Shown: positions 35,511 to 43,880 of the stretch, one piece after another
Layout of the letters: the number at the start of each line of letters is the position of its first letter
How positions within the stretch are numbered: the first letter of the stretch is position 1
Origin: Nonomuraea purpurea
GTDB lineage: Bacteria; Actinomycetota; Actinomycetes; Streptosporangiales; Streptosporangiaceae
DNA: 64,000 nt
Reading direction: 5' to 3'
Assembly: GCF_042650645.1 (NCBI RefSeq)
Contig: NZ_JBHSBI010000012.1
Coordinates: 1-64,000, forward strand
The notes under the pieces: model-generated
What the model was told of the DNA's origin: nothing
The model's input: only the letters and a program-made list of their open reading frames with translations
The model's database searches: none
Program-made: the position numbers and the translations under genes

Positions 35511-36491
35511 ATGGCGATGACAGGTGTGGTGAAAGACGAGCTGAGCCGCCTGCCGGTGCTGAAGCCGTGCTGCCGCAAGGCGGAGGTTTCGACGCTGCTG
35601 CGGTTCGCCAGCGGCCTGCACCTGGTGGGCGGGCGGATCGTCATCGAGGCCGAACTCGACACCAACGCCACCGCGCGGCGGCTGATCAAGGACATCGGGG
35701 AGGTGTTCGGCCACAAGGCCGAGGTGCTCGTGCTGGCGCCCGCCGGGCTGCGCAAGGGCTCGCGCTACGTGGTGCGCGTCTACCGCGACGGTGAGGCGCT
35801 GGCCCGCCAGACGGGCCTGATCGACAACCACGGCCGTCCCGTACGCGGGCTGCCCCGCCAGGTGGTGGCGGGGGCCTCCTGCGACGCGGAGGCCGCCTGG
35901 CGCGGCGCGTTCCTGGCGCACGGGTCGCTGACCGAGCCGGGGCGTTCGATGTCGCTCGAGGTCACCTGCCCGGGGCCGGAGGCGGCGCTGGCCCTGGTCG
36001 GGTCGGCGCGGCGGCTGAAGATCCACGCCAAGGCGCGCGAGGTGCGCGGCGTGGACCGGGTCGTGGTGCGCGACGGCGACGCCATCAGCGCGCTGCTCAC
36101 CCGGCTCGGGGCGCACGACAGCGTGCTCGCCTGGGAAGAGCGGCGGATGCGGCGCGAGGTGCGGGCCACCGCCAACCGGCTGGCCAACTTCGACGACGCC
36201 AACCTGCGCCGCTCCGCGCGGGCCGCGGTGGCGGCGGGGGCGCGGGTGCAGCGGGCGCTGGAGATTCTCGGGGACGAGGCGCCTGACCATCTGGTGGTGG
36301 CGGGGCGGCTGCGGGTGGAGCACAAGCAGGCATCTCTGGAGGAACTGGGGCAGATCGCCGATCCGCCGCTGACCAAGGACGCCATCGCGGGCCGCATCCG
36401 ACGGCTGCTCGCCATGGCCGACAAACGCGCCTCCGACCTGGGGATCCCCAACACCGAAGCGAACCTCACCGTCGACATGCTCGCCCCCTGA
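35511..36491 (+). CDS. whiA: Sporulation/division regulator WhiA
   Basis: A 326-residue DNA-binding protein. The N-terminal half is a degenerate LAGLIDADG homing-endonuclease fold (CCRKAEVSTLLRFASGLHLV; RGAFLAHGSLTEPGRSMSLE). The C-terminal half is a helix-turn-helix domain (KQASLEELGQIADPPLTKDA; IAGRIRRLLAMADKRASDLG). In Streptomyces WhiA acts with WhiB to start sporulation septation. Near-identity to the Streptomyces protein makes the call firm. GGGGAGAGG precedes the ATG; ATG 35517 is also possible. It is last in the rapZ-yvcK-whiA operon and is followed by a hairpin. Confidence 0.97.
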   Translation: MAMTGVVKDELSRLPVLKPCCRKAEVSTLLRFASGLHLVGGRIVIEAELDTNATARRLIKDIGEVFGHKAEVLVLAPAGLRKGSRYVVRVYRDGEALARQTGLIDNHGRPVRGLPRQVVAGASCDAEAAWRGAFLAHGSLTEPGRSMSLEVTCPGPEAALALVGSARRLKIHAKAREVRGVDRVVVRDGDAISALLTRLGAHDSVLAWEERRMRREVRATANRLANFDDANLRRSARAAVAAGARVQRALEILGDEAPDHLVVAGRLRVEHKQASLEELGQIADPPLTKDAIAGRIRRLLAMADKRASDLGIPNTEANLTVDMLAP

Positions 36492-36884
36492 CGGCTTGTG
36501 GTGCTCGCCGTGTGGGGCTTTCCCGTTCCATCTTGTACGGCGGAGCCAACGTCACCGCACGCGCCGACGTTGGTTTCCGTCTGTCATGGCCGGTCGTGAA
36601 GGCTCACGGCTTCTCGCCGTGACGAGCGCAACGTTGGCTCGGCTCCGTGGTTCGGCTCGGCCCTGGCCGCGAACATTGGTTCGATGGCCGGGGCCCGGCC
36701 GGAGGGGCGATTGGGTGGGGCCGTTGGGGGTTCGGCACCTGCGGTGACGGCCCTCTCTCGGCTGGGCCGGAGGGGCCTCAGGGCGTTCTGGCACAGGTGA
36801 TCCCAGCGGTGGGCCGCTGTGTGTGGCTTCGGTGTGCGTTAGGGTCCGTGAGGGATTGGCGGCCGGATCGGGGCGGGCGCGCGG
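36492..36884. other. Gene-free stretch after whiA with several hairpins
   Basis: About 390 bases between convergent genes. It contains the whiA terminator hairpin (36546-36573), a 7-bp hairpin (36604-36622), and a second copy of one arm (ACGTTGGCTC, 36631-36640) that could pair with 36543-36552 instead. The rest is G-rich and shows nothing clear. Confidence 0.5.
36546..36573 (+). terminator. Terminator of the whiA operon
   Basis: CCAACGTC (36546-36553) pairs with GACGTTGG (36566-36573) around a 12-base loop, followed by TTTCCGTCTGT. It lies 55 bases after the whiA stop. Confidence 0.6.
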
Positions 36885-37535
36885 TTAGTCTCCTGTGGGG
36901 TTGCGGGGGGTGAAGAGGTCGGTTGTTGGTTTTGGGGTTGGGGCCTGGGCGGGTTCGAAGGGGGCCCGGTACTCGGGTTCCTTCGCCTGCTTCTCCTCCG
37001 CTTGGGCCGCCTCGGCTGCGGCGCGCTGCCTGCGGCGTACCCGGAGCACCCGGAGGGTGACCAGGATGAGGGCGGCCAGGGTCGCCACGGCGATGCAGAG
37101 CCAGGTCGTCCACGTCTTCGCCAGCACGTCCTGGTACAGGGACGGCGCGTAGGGGAGGCCTGTCAGGAAGTTGTCGAGGGTGACGACGGTGAGGTCGGCG
37201 GGGCTCTCCTCGCCGGGTGGCGTGCGCAGCCCCACGCCCTTCATGATCGAGATCCCGAGGATCTGGCCGGCCATCACCGCCCCGCCGGCGTAGATGGCCG
37301 CGACGGGGATCAGGACGAAGCTGCGCGGGCGCACCACGCTGATGGCGAAGGAGACCAGGGCGGCCATCGCGAGCGACACGGCCAGCAAGAGGGGGAAACC
37401 GTTGCCGAACGTCGTGATGGCCGCGGGCATGCGCAGCTGGAAGAGGATGGCCACCCCTAGCGCGGCCGCGCAGATGAGCGCCGCCAGGAGTCCGGTGATC
37501 AGCCCGGCCAGTAGCCCTGACCTGTTATGTGACAT
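36885..37535 (-). CDS. Four-helix membrane protein of unknown function
   Basis: A 216-residue protein with four predicted transmembrane helices (about 8-32, 45-67, 72-95 and 140-162). An external loop of about 45 residues separates helices 3 and 4. A positively charged segment (RVLRVRRRQRAAA) precedes a Pro/Glu-rich cytosolic tail. I recognise no family. It is divergent from gap, with 185 bases between their starts, so both could share control signals there. The ATG at 37535 follows GGGGGCTGAG. Confidence 0.7.
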   Translation of the reverse strand: MSHNRSGLLAGLITGLLAALICAAALGVAILFQLRMPAAITTFGNGFPLLLAVSLAMAALVSFAISVVRPRSFVLIPVAAIYAGGAVMAGQILGISIMKGVGLRTPPGEESPADLTVVTLDNFLTGLPYAPSLYQDVLAKTWTTWLCIAVATLAALILVTLRVLRVRRRQRAAAEAAQAEEKQAKEPEYRAPFEPAQAPTPKPTTDLFTPRNPTGD

Positions 37536-37638
37536 CTCAGCCCCCAGAGAATCACGAATTTACTCCGATGAGTCGGGCACTTTACTCGAACCTCGCAAAA
37601 GGTGTCGCCCGAACTGCGATTCACGGCACGGGGGCTGC

Positions 37639-37654
37639 AGTGGTCTAAACCAAT
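37639..37654. promoter_or_regulatory. DasR-like operator upstream of gap
   Basis: AGTGGTCTAAACCAAT matches the DasR responsive element (core TGGTCTAGACCA) except for one base at the centre and one near the edge. DasR is a GntR-family repressor that is released by glucosamine phosphates in Streptomyces. The site lies about 65 bases before the gap start, overlapping the likely promoter (a TAAGGT -10 at 37665-37670). Binding is inferred. Confidence 0.5.
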
Positions 37655-37720
37655 TTGGGTCCGATAAGGTTCGTGGTTGAGGTTTCAGCCCGCCATCTGG
37701 TTTCGAGGAGATCGGTTCCC

Positions 37721-38725
<1,005 letters not shown>

Positions 38726-38732
38726 CGCCGGC

Positions 38733-38760
38733 CGCCCCCGCGCCCGCAGGCGTGGGGGCG
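38733..38760 (+). terminator. Terminator or attenuator between gap and pgk
   Basis: A 12-bp stem (38733-38744 with 38749-38760, one G-T pair) closes a CGCA tetraloop, seven bases after the gap stop. There is no T-tract. It may end part of the gap transcripts before pgk. Confidence 0.65.
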
Positions 38761-38776
38761 TCGGACGAGCGAGCCC

Positions 38777-38912
38777 GCCTCCATGGAGTGGAGGCCATGA
38801 ACACAGCACTGCCGTCGTCTGGCGGAGCGGCGGGAACGCGGCGATCACAGCGGCGACCGCAGCGGGGAAGGCGGCGGCAGATGGCTACCGAGCTCGCCTC
38901 ACGGAGTGAGGC
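38777..38912 (+). repeat. Duplicated hairpin element before pgk
   Basis: Copy 1 stem: GCCTCCA (38777-38783) with TGGAGGC (38789-38795). Copy 2 stem: GCCTCAC (38896-38902) with GTGAGGC (38906-38912). Each is followed by CATGAA, one base, and ACAGC. The bases that differ between copies change on both arms and keep pairing, which suggests selection for RNA structure. Confidence 0.65.
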
Positions 38913-38934
38913 CATGAAGACAGCGGGAGCATGA
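38797..38934 (+). CDS. Possible small leader ORF coupled to pgk
   Basis: A 45-residue Arg/Gly-rich ORF starts right after hairpin copy 1. Its TGA (38932-38934) lies within the run ATGAGCATG, two bases before the preferred pgk start. A shorter version starts after hairpin copy 2 (MKTAGA). No binding site precedes either start. It could couple ribosome traffic to pgk, or be chance. Confidence 0.25.
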   Translation: MNTALPSSGGAAGTRRSQRRPQRGRRRQMATELASRSEAMKTAGA

Positions 38935-38936
38935 GC

Positions 38937-40124
38937 ATGCGCACGCTCGACGATCTCGACGTGAAGGGGCGGCGCGTGCTCGTGCGCGCCGACCTGAACG
39001 TCCCCCTCGACGGGGAGACGATCACCGACGACGGCCGCATCCGGGCGTCGGTGCCGACGATCAAGACCCTGGTCGACCGGGGCGCGCAGGTCGTCGTCTG
39101 CGCCCACCTGGGCCGGCCCAAGGGCAAGGTCGACCAGAAGTACTCGCTCAAGCCGGTCGCCGTGCGGCTCGGCGAGCTGCTCGGCCAGGACGTGGCGTTC
39201 GCCGCCGACGTGGTGGGCGACAGCGCGCGGAGCACGGTCGAATCGCTCCAGGAGGGCCAGGTCGCCCTGCTGGAGAACCTCCGGTTCGAGCCGGGCGAGG
39301 AGTCCAAGGACGACGCCGTGCGGGGCGAGTTCGCGCGGAAGCTGGCCGGGCTGGCCGAGCTCTACGTGGGCGACGGGTTCGGTGCGGTGCACCGCAAGCA
39401 CGCCAGCGTCTACGACGTGCCCGAGCTGCTGCCGCACGCGGCGGGCGGGCTCGTCGTGGCCGAGGTCGACGTGCTGAGGAAGCTGACCAAGAGTCCTGAG
39501 CGGCCGTATGTGGTGGTGCTGGGCGGCGCCAAGGTCTCCGACAAGCTCGGCGTCATCGCCAACCTGCTGACCAAGGTCGACAGGCTGCTGATCGGCGGCG
39601 GGATGGCGTATACGTTCCTGAAGGCCCAGGGCCACGAGGTGGGCAGGTCGCTGCTCCAAGACGACCAGCTCGACCAGGTGCGCGGCTTCCTCAACGAGGC
39701 CGCCCAGCGCGGCGTCGACCTCGTCCTGCCCGTCGACGTGCTGGCGGCGGTCACGTTCGCGTCCGACGCCGAGCACGACGTGGTGGACGCCACGGCGATC
39801 CCGGCCGACCGCGAGGGGCTCGACATCGGGCCCAAGACGCGCGAGCTGTTCGCCTCGAAGCTGGCCGACGCCAGGACCGTCTTCTGGAACGGGCCCATGG
39901 GCGTGTTCGAGTTCGACGCGTTCTCCGGCGGCACCAGGGCGGTGGCCGAGGCGCTGGTCGCCTCCGACGCCTTCACCGTGGTCGGCGGCGGCGATTCGGC
40001 GGCGGCCGTGCGCCGGCTGGAACTTCCCGAGGACGGCTTCTCGCACATCTCCACCGGTGGCGGGGCCAGTCTCGAATACCTTGAGGGCAAGGCCCTCCCC
40101 GGACTCGCGGCCCTGGAGGACTGA
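38937..40124 (+). CDS. pgk: Phosphoglycerate kinase
   Basis: A 395-residue glycolytic kinase that makes ATP from 1,3-bisphosphoglycerate. The N-terminal substrate motif is VLVRADLNVPLDG. Others are HLGRPKG, LLENLRFEPGEE, FGAVHRKHAS, and the nucleotide-binding VVGGGDSAAAV and STGGGASLEYLEG. ATG 38937 (RTLDDLDVKGRR) is preferred because GGGAG lies seven bases upstream; ATG 38931 sits one base from it. The family length is about 390-400. It is preceded by the duplicated hairpin element and followed by tpiA after 84 bases. Confidence 0.97.
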   Translation: MRTLDDLDVKGRRVLVRADLNVPLDGETITDDGRIRASVPTIKTLVDRGAQVVVCAHLGRPKGKVDQKYSLKPVAVRLGELLGQDVAFAADVVGDSARSTVESLQEGQVALLENLRFEPGEESKDDAVRGEFARKLAGLAELYVGDGFGAVHRKHASVYDVPELLPHAAGGLVVAEVDVLRKLTKSPERPYVVVLGGAKVSDKLGVIANLLTKVDRLLIGGGMAYTFLKAQGHEVGRSLLQDDQLDQVRGFLNEAAQRGVDLVLPVDVLAAVTFASDAEHDVVDATAIPADREGLDIGPKTRELFASKLADARTVFWNGPMGVFEFDAFSGGTRAVAEALVASDAFTVVGGGDSAAAVRRLELPEDGFSHISTGGGASLEYLEGKALPGLAALED

Positions 40125-40208
40125 GGTGACACGGGAGCAGACCCGATGTGGCGGAAAGACGATGGAGCAGGCGCTGCGCGGCGCGGACGAGAGGCTGGTG
40201 AGCGGCCG

Positions 40209-40991
40209 ATGAGCACCCGCAAGCCGCTCATCGCCGGCAACTGGAAGATGAACCTCAACCACCTCGAGGCCATCGCGCTGGTCCAGAAGCTGGCCTTCGC
40301 GCTCAACGACAAGGACTTCGACCGGGTCGAGGTCGCGGTCCTGCCGCCCTTCACCGACCTGCGCAGCGTCCAGACGCTCGTCGACGGCGACAAGCTCAGG
40401 ATCGTGTATGGCGCCCAGGACCTGTCGCAGCACGAGGGCGGCGCCTACACCGGAGAGATCTCGGGCGCCATGCTGGCCAAGCTGAACTGCACCTATGCCG
40501 TGATCGGCCACTCCGAGCGGCGGCAGTACCACCGCGAGGAAGACGACCTGGTCAACGCCAAGGTGAGGGCCGCCTACCGGCACTCGCTCACGCCGATCCT
40601 GTGCGTGGGCGAAGGCCTGGAAGTACGCCAAGAAGGCGCCCATATCGCGCACAGTCTCGGCCAACTTGACGGGGCGCTGCGCAAAATCACCGCCGAACAG
40701 GCAAAATCGATAGTGGTGGCCTACGAGCCGGTGTGGGCGATCGGCACCGGCGAGGTGGCCACCCCCGAGGACGCCCAGGAGGTCTGCGGGGCTTTGCGAG
40801 TCAGACTCGCTGAGCTCTATGACACCGAAGTGGCCTCGGCGGTCCGTATCCTTTACGGTGGCTCGGTCAAGTCAGGGAATATCGCAGGGATCATGGCTCA
40901 GCCGGATGTCGACGGCGCGCTCGTGGGCGGTGCCAGCATCGACGCCGCGGAGTTCACGAAGATCTGCCGTTTCTCCGATATGCCAGGCTAA
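40209..40991 (+). CDS. tpiA: Triosephosphate isomerase
   Basis: A 260-residue TIM-barrel enzyme interconverting the triose phosphates. AGNWKMN carries the catalytic Lys (about residue 13). The His of VIGHSERR (about 100) and the Glu of AYEPVWAIGTG (about 172) complete the active site. The phosphate loop is YGGSVKSGN. ATG 40209 gives the normal N-terminus; an in-frame start at 40146 adds an Arg/Gly-rich 21 residues unlike the family. It lies in the gap-pgk-tpiA-secG order typical of actinobacteria. Confidence 0.97.
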   Translation: MSTRKPLIAGNWKMNLNHLEAIALVQKLAFALNDKDFDRVEVAVLPPFTDLRSVQTLVDGDKLRIVYGAQDLSQHEGGAYTGEISGAMLAKLNCTYAVIGHSERRQYHREEDDLVNAKVRAAYRHSLTPILCVGEGLEVRQEGAHIAHSLGQLDGALRKITAEQAKSIVVAYEPVWAIGTGEVATPEDAQEVCGALRVRLAELYDTEVASAVRILYGGSVKSGNIAGIMAQPDVDGALVGGASIDAAEFTKICRFSDMPG

Positions 40992-41090
40992 CTCAGCCGT
41001 TCTGGGGGTGCGACTTGACACCAGGCCGTACCCTCAAGAGGCAAGTTTGAATCGTCACGCGTAACAGAGCATTGAAGGAACAGGCATACC

Positions 41091-41321
41091 GTGGAAATCG
41101 GAATCTCCATCGCCCTCATCCTGGCGAGTGGTCTCATGATCCTGCTCGTGCTGCTCCACAAGGGCAAGGGTGGTGGCCTATCTGACATGTTCGGCGGCGG
41201 GTTCTCGTCGAACTTCGGTGGTTCCTCGGTGGTGGAGCGAAACCTCGACCGGCTGACCGTCATCACGGGCACGGTCTGGTTCGTCTGCATCATCGCTCTC
41301 GGCCTGCTCATGAAGCCCTGA
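41091..41321 (+). CDS. secG: Protein translocase subunit SecG
   Basis: A 76-residue protein with two transmembrane helices (about 4-22 and 54-73) joined by a glycine-rich loop (GKGGGLSDMFGGGFSSNFGG), the SecG hallmark. It aids the SecYEG channel. The GTG start has GAAGGAAC upstream. Its place right after tpiA is conserved in actinobacteria. Confidence 0.93.
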   Translation: MEIGISIALILASGLMILLVLLHKGKGGGLSDMFGGGFSSNFGGSSVVERNLDRLTVITGTVWFVCIIALGLLMKP

Positions 41322-41352
41322 GCAACAAGTAAACGCGTGACAGTGATTCTCC

Positions 41353-41372
41353 CCCCGTGCCTGCGCGCGGGG
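41353..41372 (+). terminator. Hairpin between secG and rbpA
   Basis: CCCCGTGC (41353-41360) pairs with GCGCGGGG (41365-41372), one G-T pair, with a CTGC tetraloop. It may end the glycolytic-secG transcript, though no T-tract follows. Confidence 0.45.
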
Positions 41373-41394
41373 CGATCGAGCGAGGAGTTCATCC

Positions 41395-41739
41395 GTGGGT
41401 AGTGGCAACGCGATCCGTGGCAGCCGAGTCGGCGCCGGCCCGATGGGGGAGGCCGAGCGCGGCGAGGCAGCTCCGAGAGTGCGGGTCTCGTTCTGGTGTG
41501 CCAACATGCACGAGACGCGCCCCAGCTTCGCCAGCGACGCGGCGGTCCCCGAGATGTGGGACTGCCCGCGTTGCGGCCTCCCGGCCGGACAGGACGAGGA
41601 GGCTCCGCCTGCCCCGCCCAAGAACGAGCCGTACAAGACGCACCTCGCTTACGTGAAGGAGCGCAGGAGCGACAAGGACGGCAAGGCGATCCTCGAGGAG
41701 GCACTGGAGCGCCTGCGCAACAACAAGTCCCCCTGGTAG
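41395..41739 (+). CDS. rbpA: RNA polymerase-binding protein RbpA
   Basis: A 114-residue actinobacterial RNA-polymerase factor that stabilises the open complex with the principal sigma factor. The basic N-terminal arm (AIRGSRVGAG) matches the core-contacting region. A zinc-ribbon-like middle (VSFWCANMHE and MWDCPRCGLP) follows. The C-terminal YKTHLAYVKERRSDKDGKAI and LEEALERLR correspond to the sigma-interaction helices. The sequence is divergent from the Streptomyces and mycobacterial proteins but keeps this order. GAGGAG precedes the GTG start. No SigR-type promoter was seen. Confidence 0.85.
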   Translation: MGSGNAIRGSRVGAGPMGEAERGEAAPRVRVSFWCANMHETRPSFASDAAVPEMWDCPRCGLPAGQDEEAPPAPPKNEPYKTHLAYVKERRSDKDGKAILEEALERLRNNKSPW

Positions 41740-41755
41740 TCGCAAGCGTGCCCCG

Positions 41756-41786
41756 AAGGGCCCCGGAGCCTGTCTCCGGGGCCCTT
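41756..41786 (+). terminator. Terminator after rbpA
   Basis: A perfect 13-bp stem (41756-41768 with 41774-41786) around CCTGT, 16 bases after the rbpA stop. The 3' arm ends in CCCTT. It would also serve the convergent amidohydrolase gene. Confidence 0.9.
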
Positions 41787-41876
41787 CAACGTCTCGGGGA
41801 CTGCTGTTCCGGGGCTCGGGGTGCCCGTTCTGGGACCTGTGGTGTGTCCGGTTCAACCGGACGGCGCGGTTGGCGG

Positions 41877-43484
41877 CTAGGGGTGTTCGTAGACGGGGGC
41901 GCCGTCCACGAACGTCATGCGCACCCGCGTCGTCCAGATGTCGCCCGCCGGCAGCTCGAACGGGTCGCGGTCCAGGACGGCCAGGTCGGCGGGGCGGCCC
42001 GGCTCGATGGCGCCGGCGGTGGAGCGGTTGATCCAGGCCGAGCCGGCCGTGTAGGCGGTCATGGCCGTGGTCAGGTCGATGCGCTGGCCGGGCAGGAACG
42101 GCGTCTGCGCGGTCGGGTAGCCGGCGTGGACCGAGTCGCCGGGTTCTGTGCGGTTGACGGCCACGTGCATGCCCTTCAGCGGGTCGGCGCTGGAGACCGG
42201 CCAGTCGCTGCCCGCGCAGAAACGGGTGCCGTTGGCCAGCAGGTCGGCGAACGGATACTGCCACGACGAGCGCGGCTCGCCCAGGTAGGGCAGCGTCAAC
42301 TCGTCCATCTGGGCGTGGTGGGTCGCCCAGAGCGGCTGCAGGTTGGCCGTGACGCCCAGGCGGGCGAAGCGCGGCACGTCGGAGGGCTCGATGATCTGCA
42401 GGTGGGCCATGTGGTGGCGGTTGGCGGGGTCGGTGCCCTCCAGGCTGTCCAGGGCCTCGCGTACGGCGCGTTCGCCGATGGCGTGGAAGTGCACCTGGAA
42501 GCCGTGCCTGTCGAGTTCGGCCACGTACTCCTTGAGCTTGGCCGGGTCCACGTACGACAGGCCCGTGCCGCCGCACAGGCAGTACGGCTCCAGGGTGGCG
42601 GCGGTGAAGTTCTCGGTGATGCCGTCCTGCATGATCTTGACGGAGGTGGCGCGGAAGCGGTCGAGCCCCTCGGCGCGGGAGCGGCGTTCGAGCAGGTCGT
42701 CGATCTGGTCCAGGCCGCGCGTCCTGTCCCACCACAGAGCGCCCACCACACGCGCCCGTAGCCGCCCTGAGCGGGCCGCCGCCACATAGGTGGGCAACTG
42801 GTCCTGCGAGCCCGCGTAAGAGCCCACAATGGCGTCCTGCCAGCCCGTGATGCCCAAGGAGAACAGGTACGCCTGCGCGTCCGCCAGCGCGTCCTCGAGG
42901 TCCTGGGTCGTGGGACGGGGGGTGAGCAGGCCCACGAGGTCCATCGCGCCCTCGTGGAGCACGCCGGTCGGGTCGCCCGCGCCGTCGCGCTCGATGCGGC
43001 CGTCGACGGGGTCGGGGGTGTCGCGGGTGATGCCGGCGCGTTCGAGGGCGCGGGTGTTGACCCAGGCGGCGTGGTGGTCGCGCTGGATGAGGTAGGCGGG
43101 ACGGTCGAGGAAGTCGAGCTGGTCGCGGTGGGGGAGGCCGCCGGGGAAGGCGGACATGTCCCAGCCGCCGCCATCAATCCACTCTTTGGACGGATTTTTC
43201 GTGGCATAGTCGCTGATCTTGGCTATGTACGCGTCCAGGCCGAATATCTCGGACAGATCGCACTTCGCCCGTTCGAGGCCCGCCTGAATGGGGTGCAGGT
43301 GCGCGTCCGTGAACCCCGGCACCAGCAGGCCGCCGTCCAGATCGACGCTCTCGTGGCCGGGCGCCCGGAGGGCCAGCTCCTCCTCCGGGCCCACCGCACT
43401 GATCACGCCGTCGCTCACCAGCACCGCCGCCGCCCGGACGCCTTCGGGGGCGAAGACGCGCCCACCTCGGAAGAGGATGTTCAT
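41877..43484 (-). CDS. YtcJ-type amidohydrolase (amidohydrolase 3 family)
   Basis: A 535-residue metal-dependent hydrolase. Metal ligands fit PGFTDAHLHP (about 54-63), the later His of HFHAIGERAV and HLQIIEPSD, and the Asp of AGSDWPVSS (about 422). The short beta-sandwich formed by both ends (FRGGRVFAPEG and TTRVRMTFVDGAPVYE) is typical. Homologues are called exoenzyme-regulatory or imidazolonepropionase-like, but substrates are mostly unknown. The ATG start has AAAGG about ten bases upstream. There is no signal peptide, so it is cytosolic. It stands alone between two terminator-bearing regions. Confidence 0.85.
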   Translation of the reverse strand: MNILFRGGRVFAPEGVRAAAVLVSDGVISAVGPEEELALRAPGHESVDLDGGLLVPGFTDAHLHPIQAGLERAKCDLSEIFGLDAYIAKISDYATKNPSKEWIDGGGWDMSAFPGGLPHRDQLDFLDRPAYLIQRDHHAAWVNTRALERAGITRDTPDPVDGRIERDGAGDPTGVLHEGAMDLVGLLTPRPTTQDLEDALADAQAYLFSLGITGWQDAIVGSYAGSQDQLPTYVAAARSGRLRARVVGALWWDRTRGLDQIDDLLERRSRAEGLDRFRATSVKIMQDGITENFTAATLEPYCLCGGTGLSYVDPAKLKEYVAELDRHGFQVHFHAIGERAVREALDSLEGTDPANRHHMAHLQIIEPSDVPRFARLGVTANLQPLWATHHAQMDELTLPYLGEPRSSWQYPFADLLANGTRFCAGSDWPVSSADPLKGMHVAVNRTEPGDSVHAGYPTAQTPFLPGQRIDLTTAMTAYTAGSAWINRSTAGAIEPGRPADLAVLDRDPFELPAGDIWTTRVRMTFVDGAPVYEHP

Positions 43485-43880
43485 GCCGTCTGCCTTTCTC
43501 GATCCATGTCGTTGTCAGTGTCCCGTGACGAGACAGGTCGGCGAAGCGGGTCAGGATCAGCGGAACACGCCCGCTCGTAGCCTCGTATCCTGCTATATCC
43601 GGACATGGTGATGCATCTCACGACGAAATTCGTTACCACCCCCTGTTTGGCGGTCCTGTCCCTTGGCGCGTGCGGAGCGGCAGAGGCGTGGGTGTGGCAC
43701 GAGGTGGCGGGTCGGGGTCTACCGCGGGGACAGCGCGGGGTTGCCGCCAGGGTTGGGGGTGAAGGTGGCGATGGGGTCAGGGGTGGCGGTGAGGAGCGGG
43801 GGTGTATCGGAAATTTCCGTATATAAGGGTTCATTTCGCGATGAAACACGTCGTTAGCGGGTGCGTAACAGCGGCCAGGC
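43485..43880. other. Divergent intergenic region with an AT-rich palindromic patch
   Basis: About 395 bases without a supported gene. Most is GC-rich, but 43805-43860 is unusually AT-rich. It contains the palindrome CGGAAATTTCCG (43808-43819), a TATAAG -10-like word (43822-43827) and an inverted TTCAT/ATGAA pair (43830-43845). This probably controls the ACT-GNAT gene. Confidence 0.45.
43808..43819. promoter_or_regulatory. Palindromic operator candidate before the ACT-GNAT gene
   Basis: CGGAAATTTCCG is a perfect 12-bp palindrome, followed within three bases by a -10-like TATAAG. It lies about 60 bases before the gene start. The binding protein is unknown. Confidence 0.4.

Noticed and set aside
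41395..41480. A SigR-type promoter for rbpA
   Set aside because: Expected because Streptomyces rbpA has one, but no GGAAT/GTT pair with proper spacing is present upstream.
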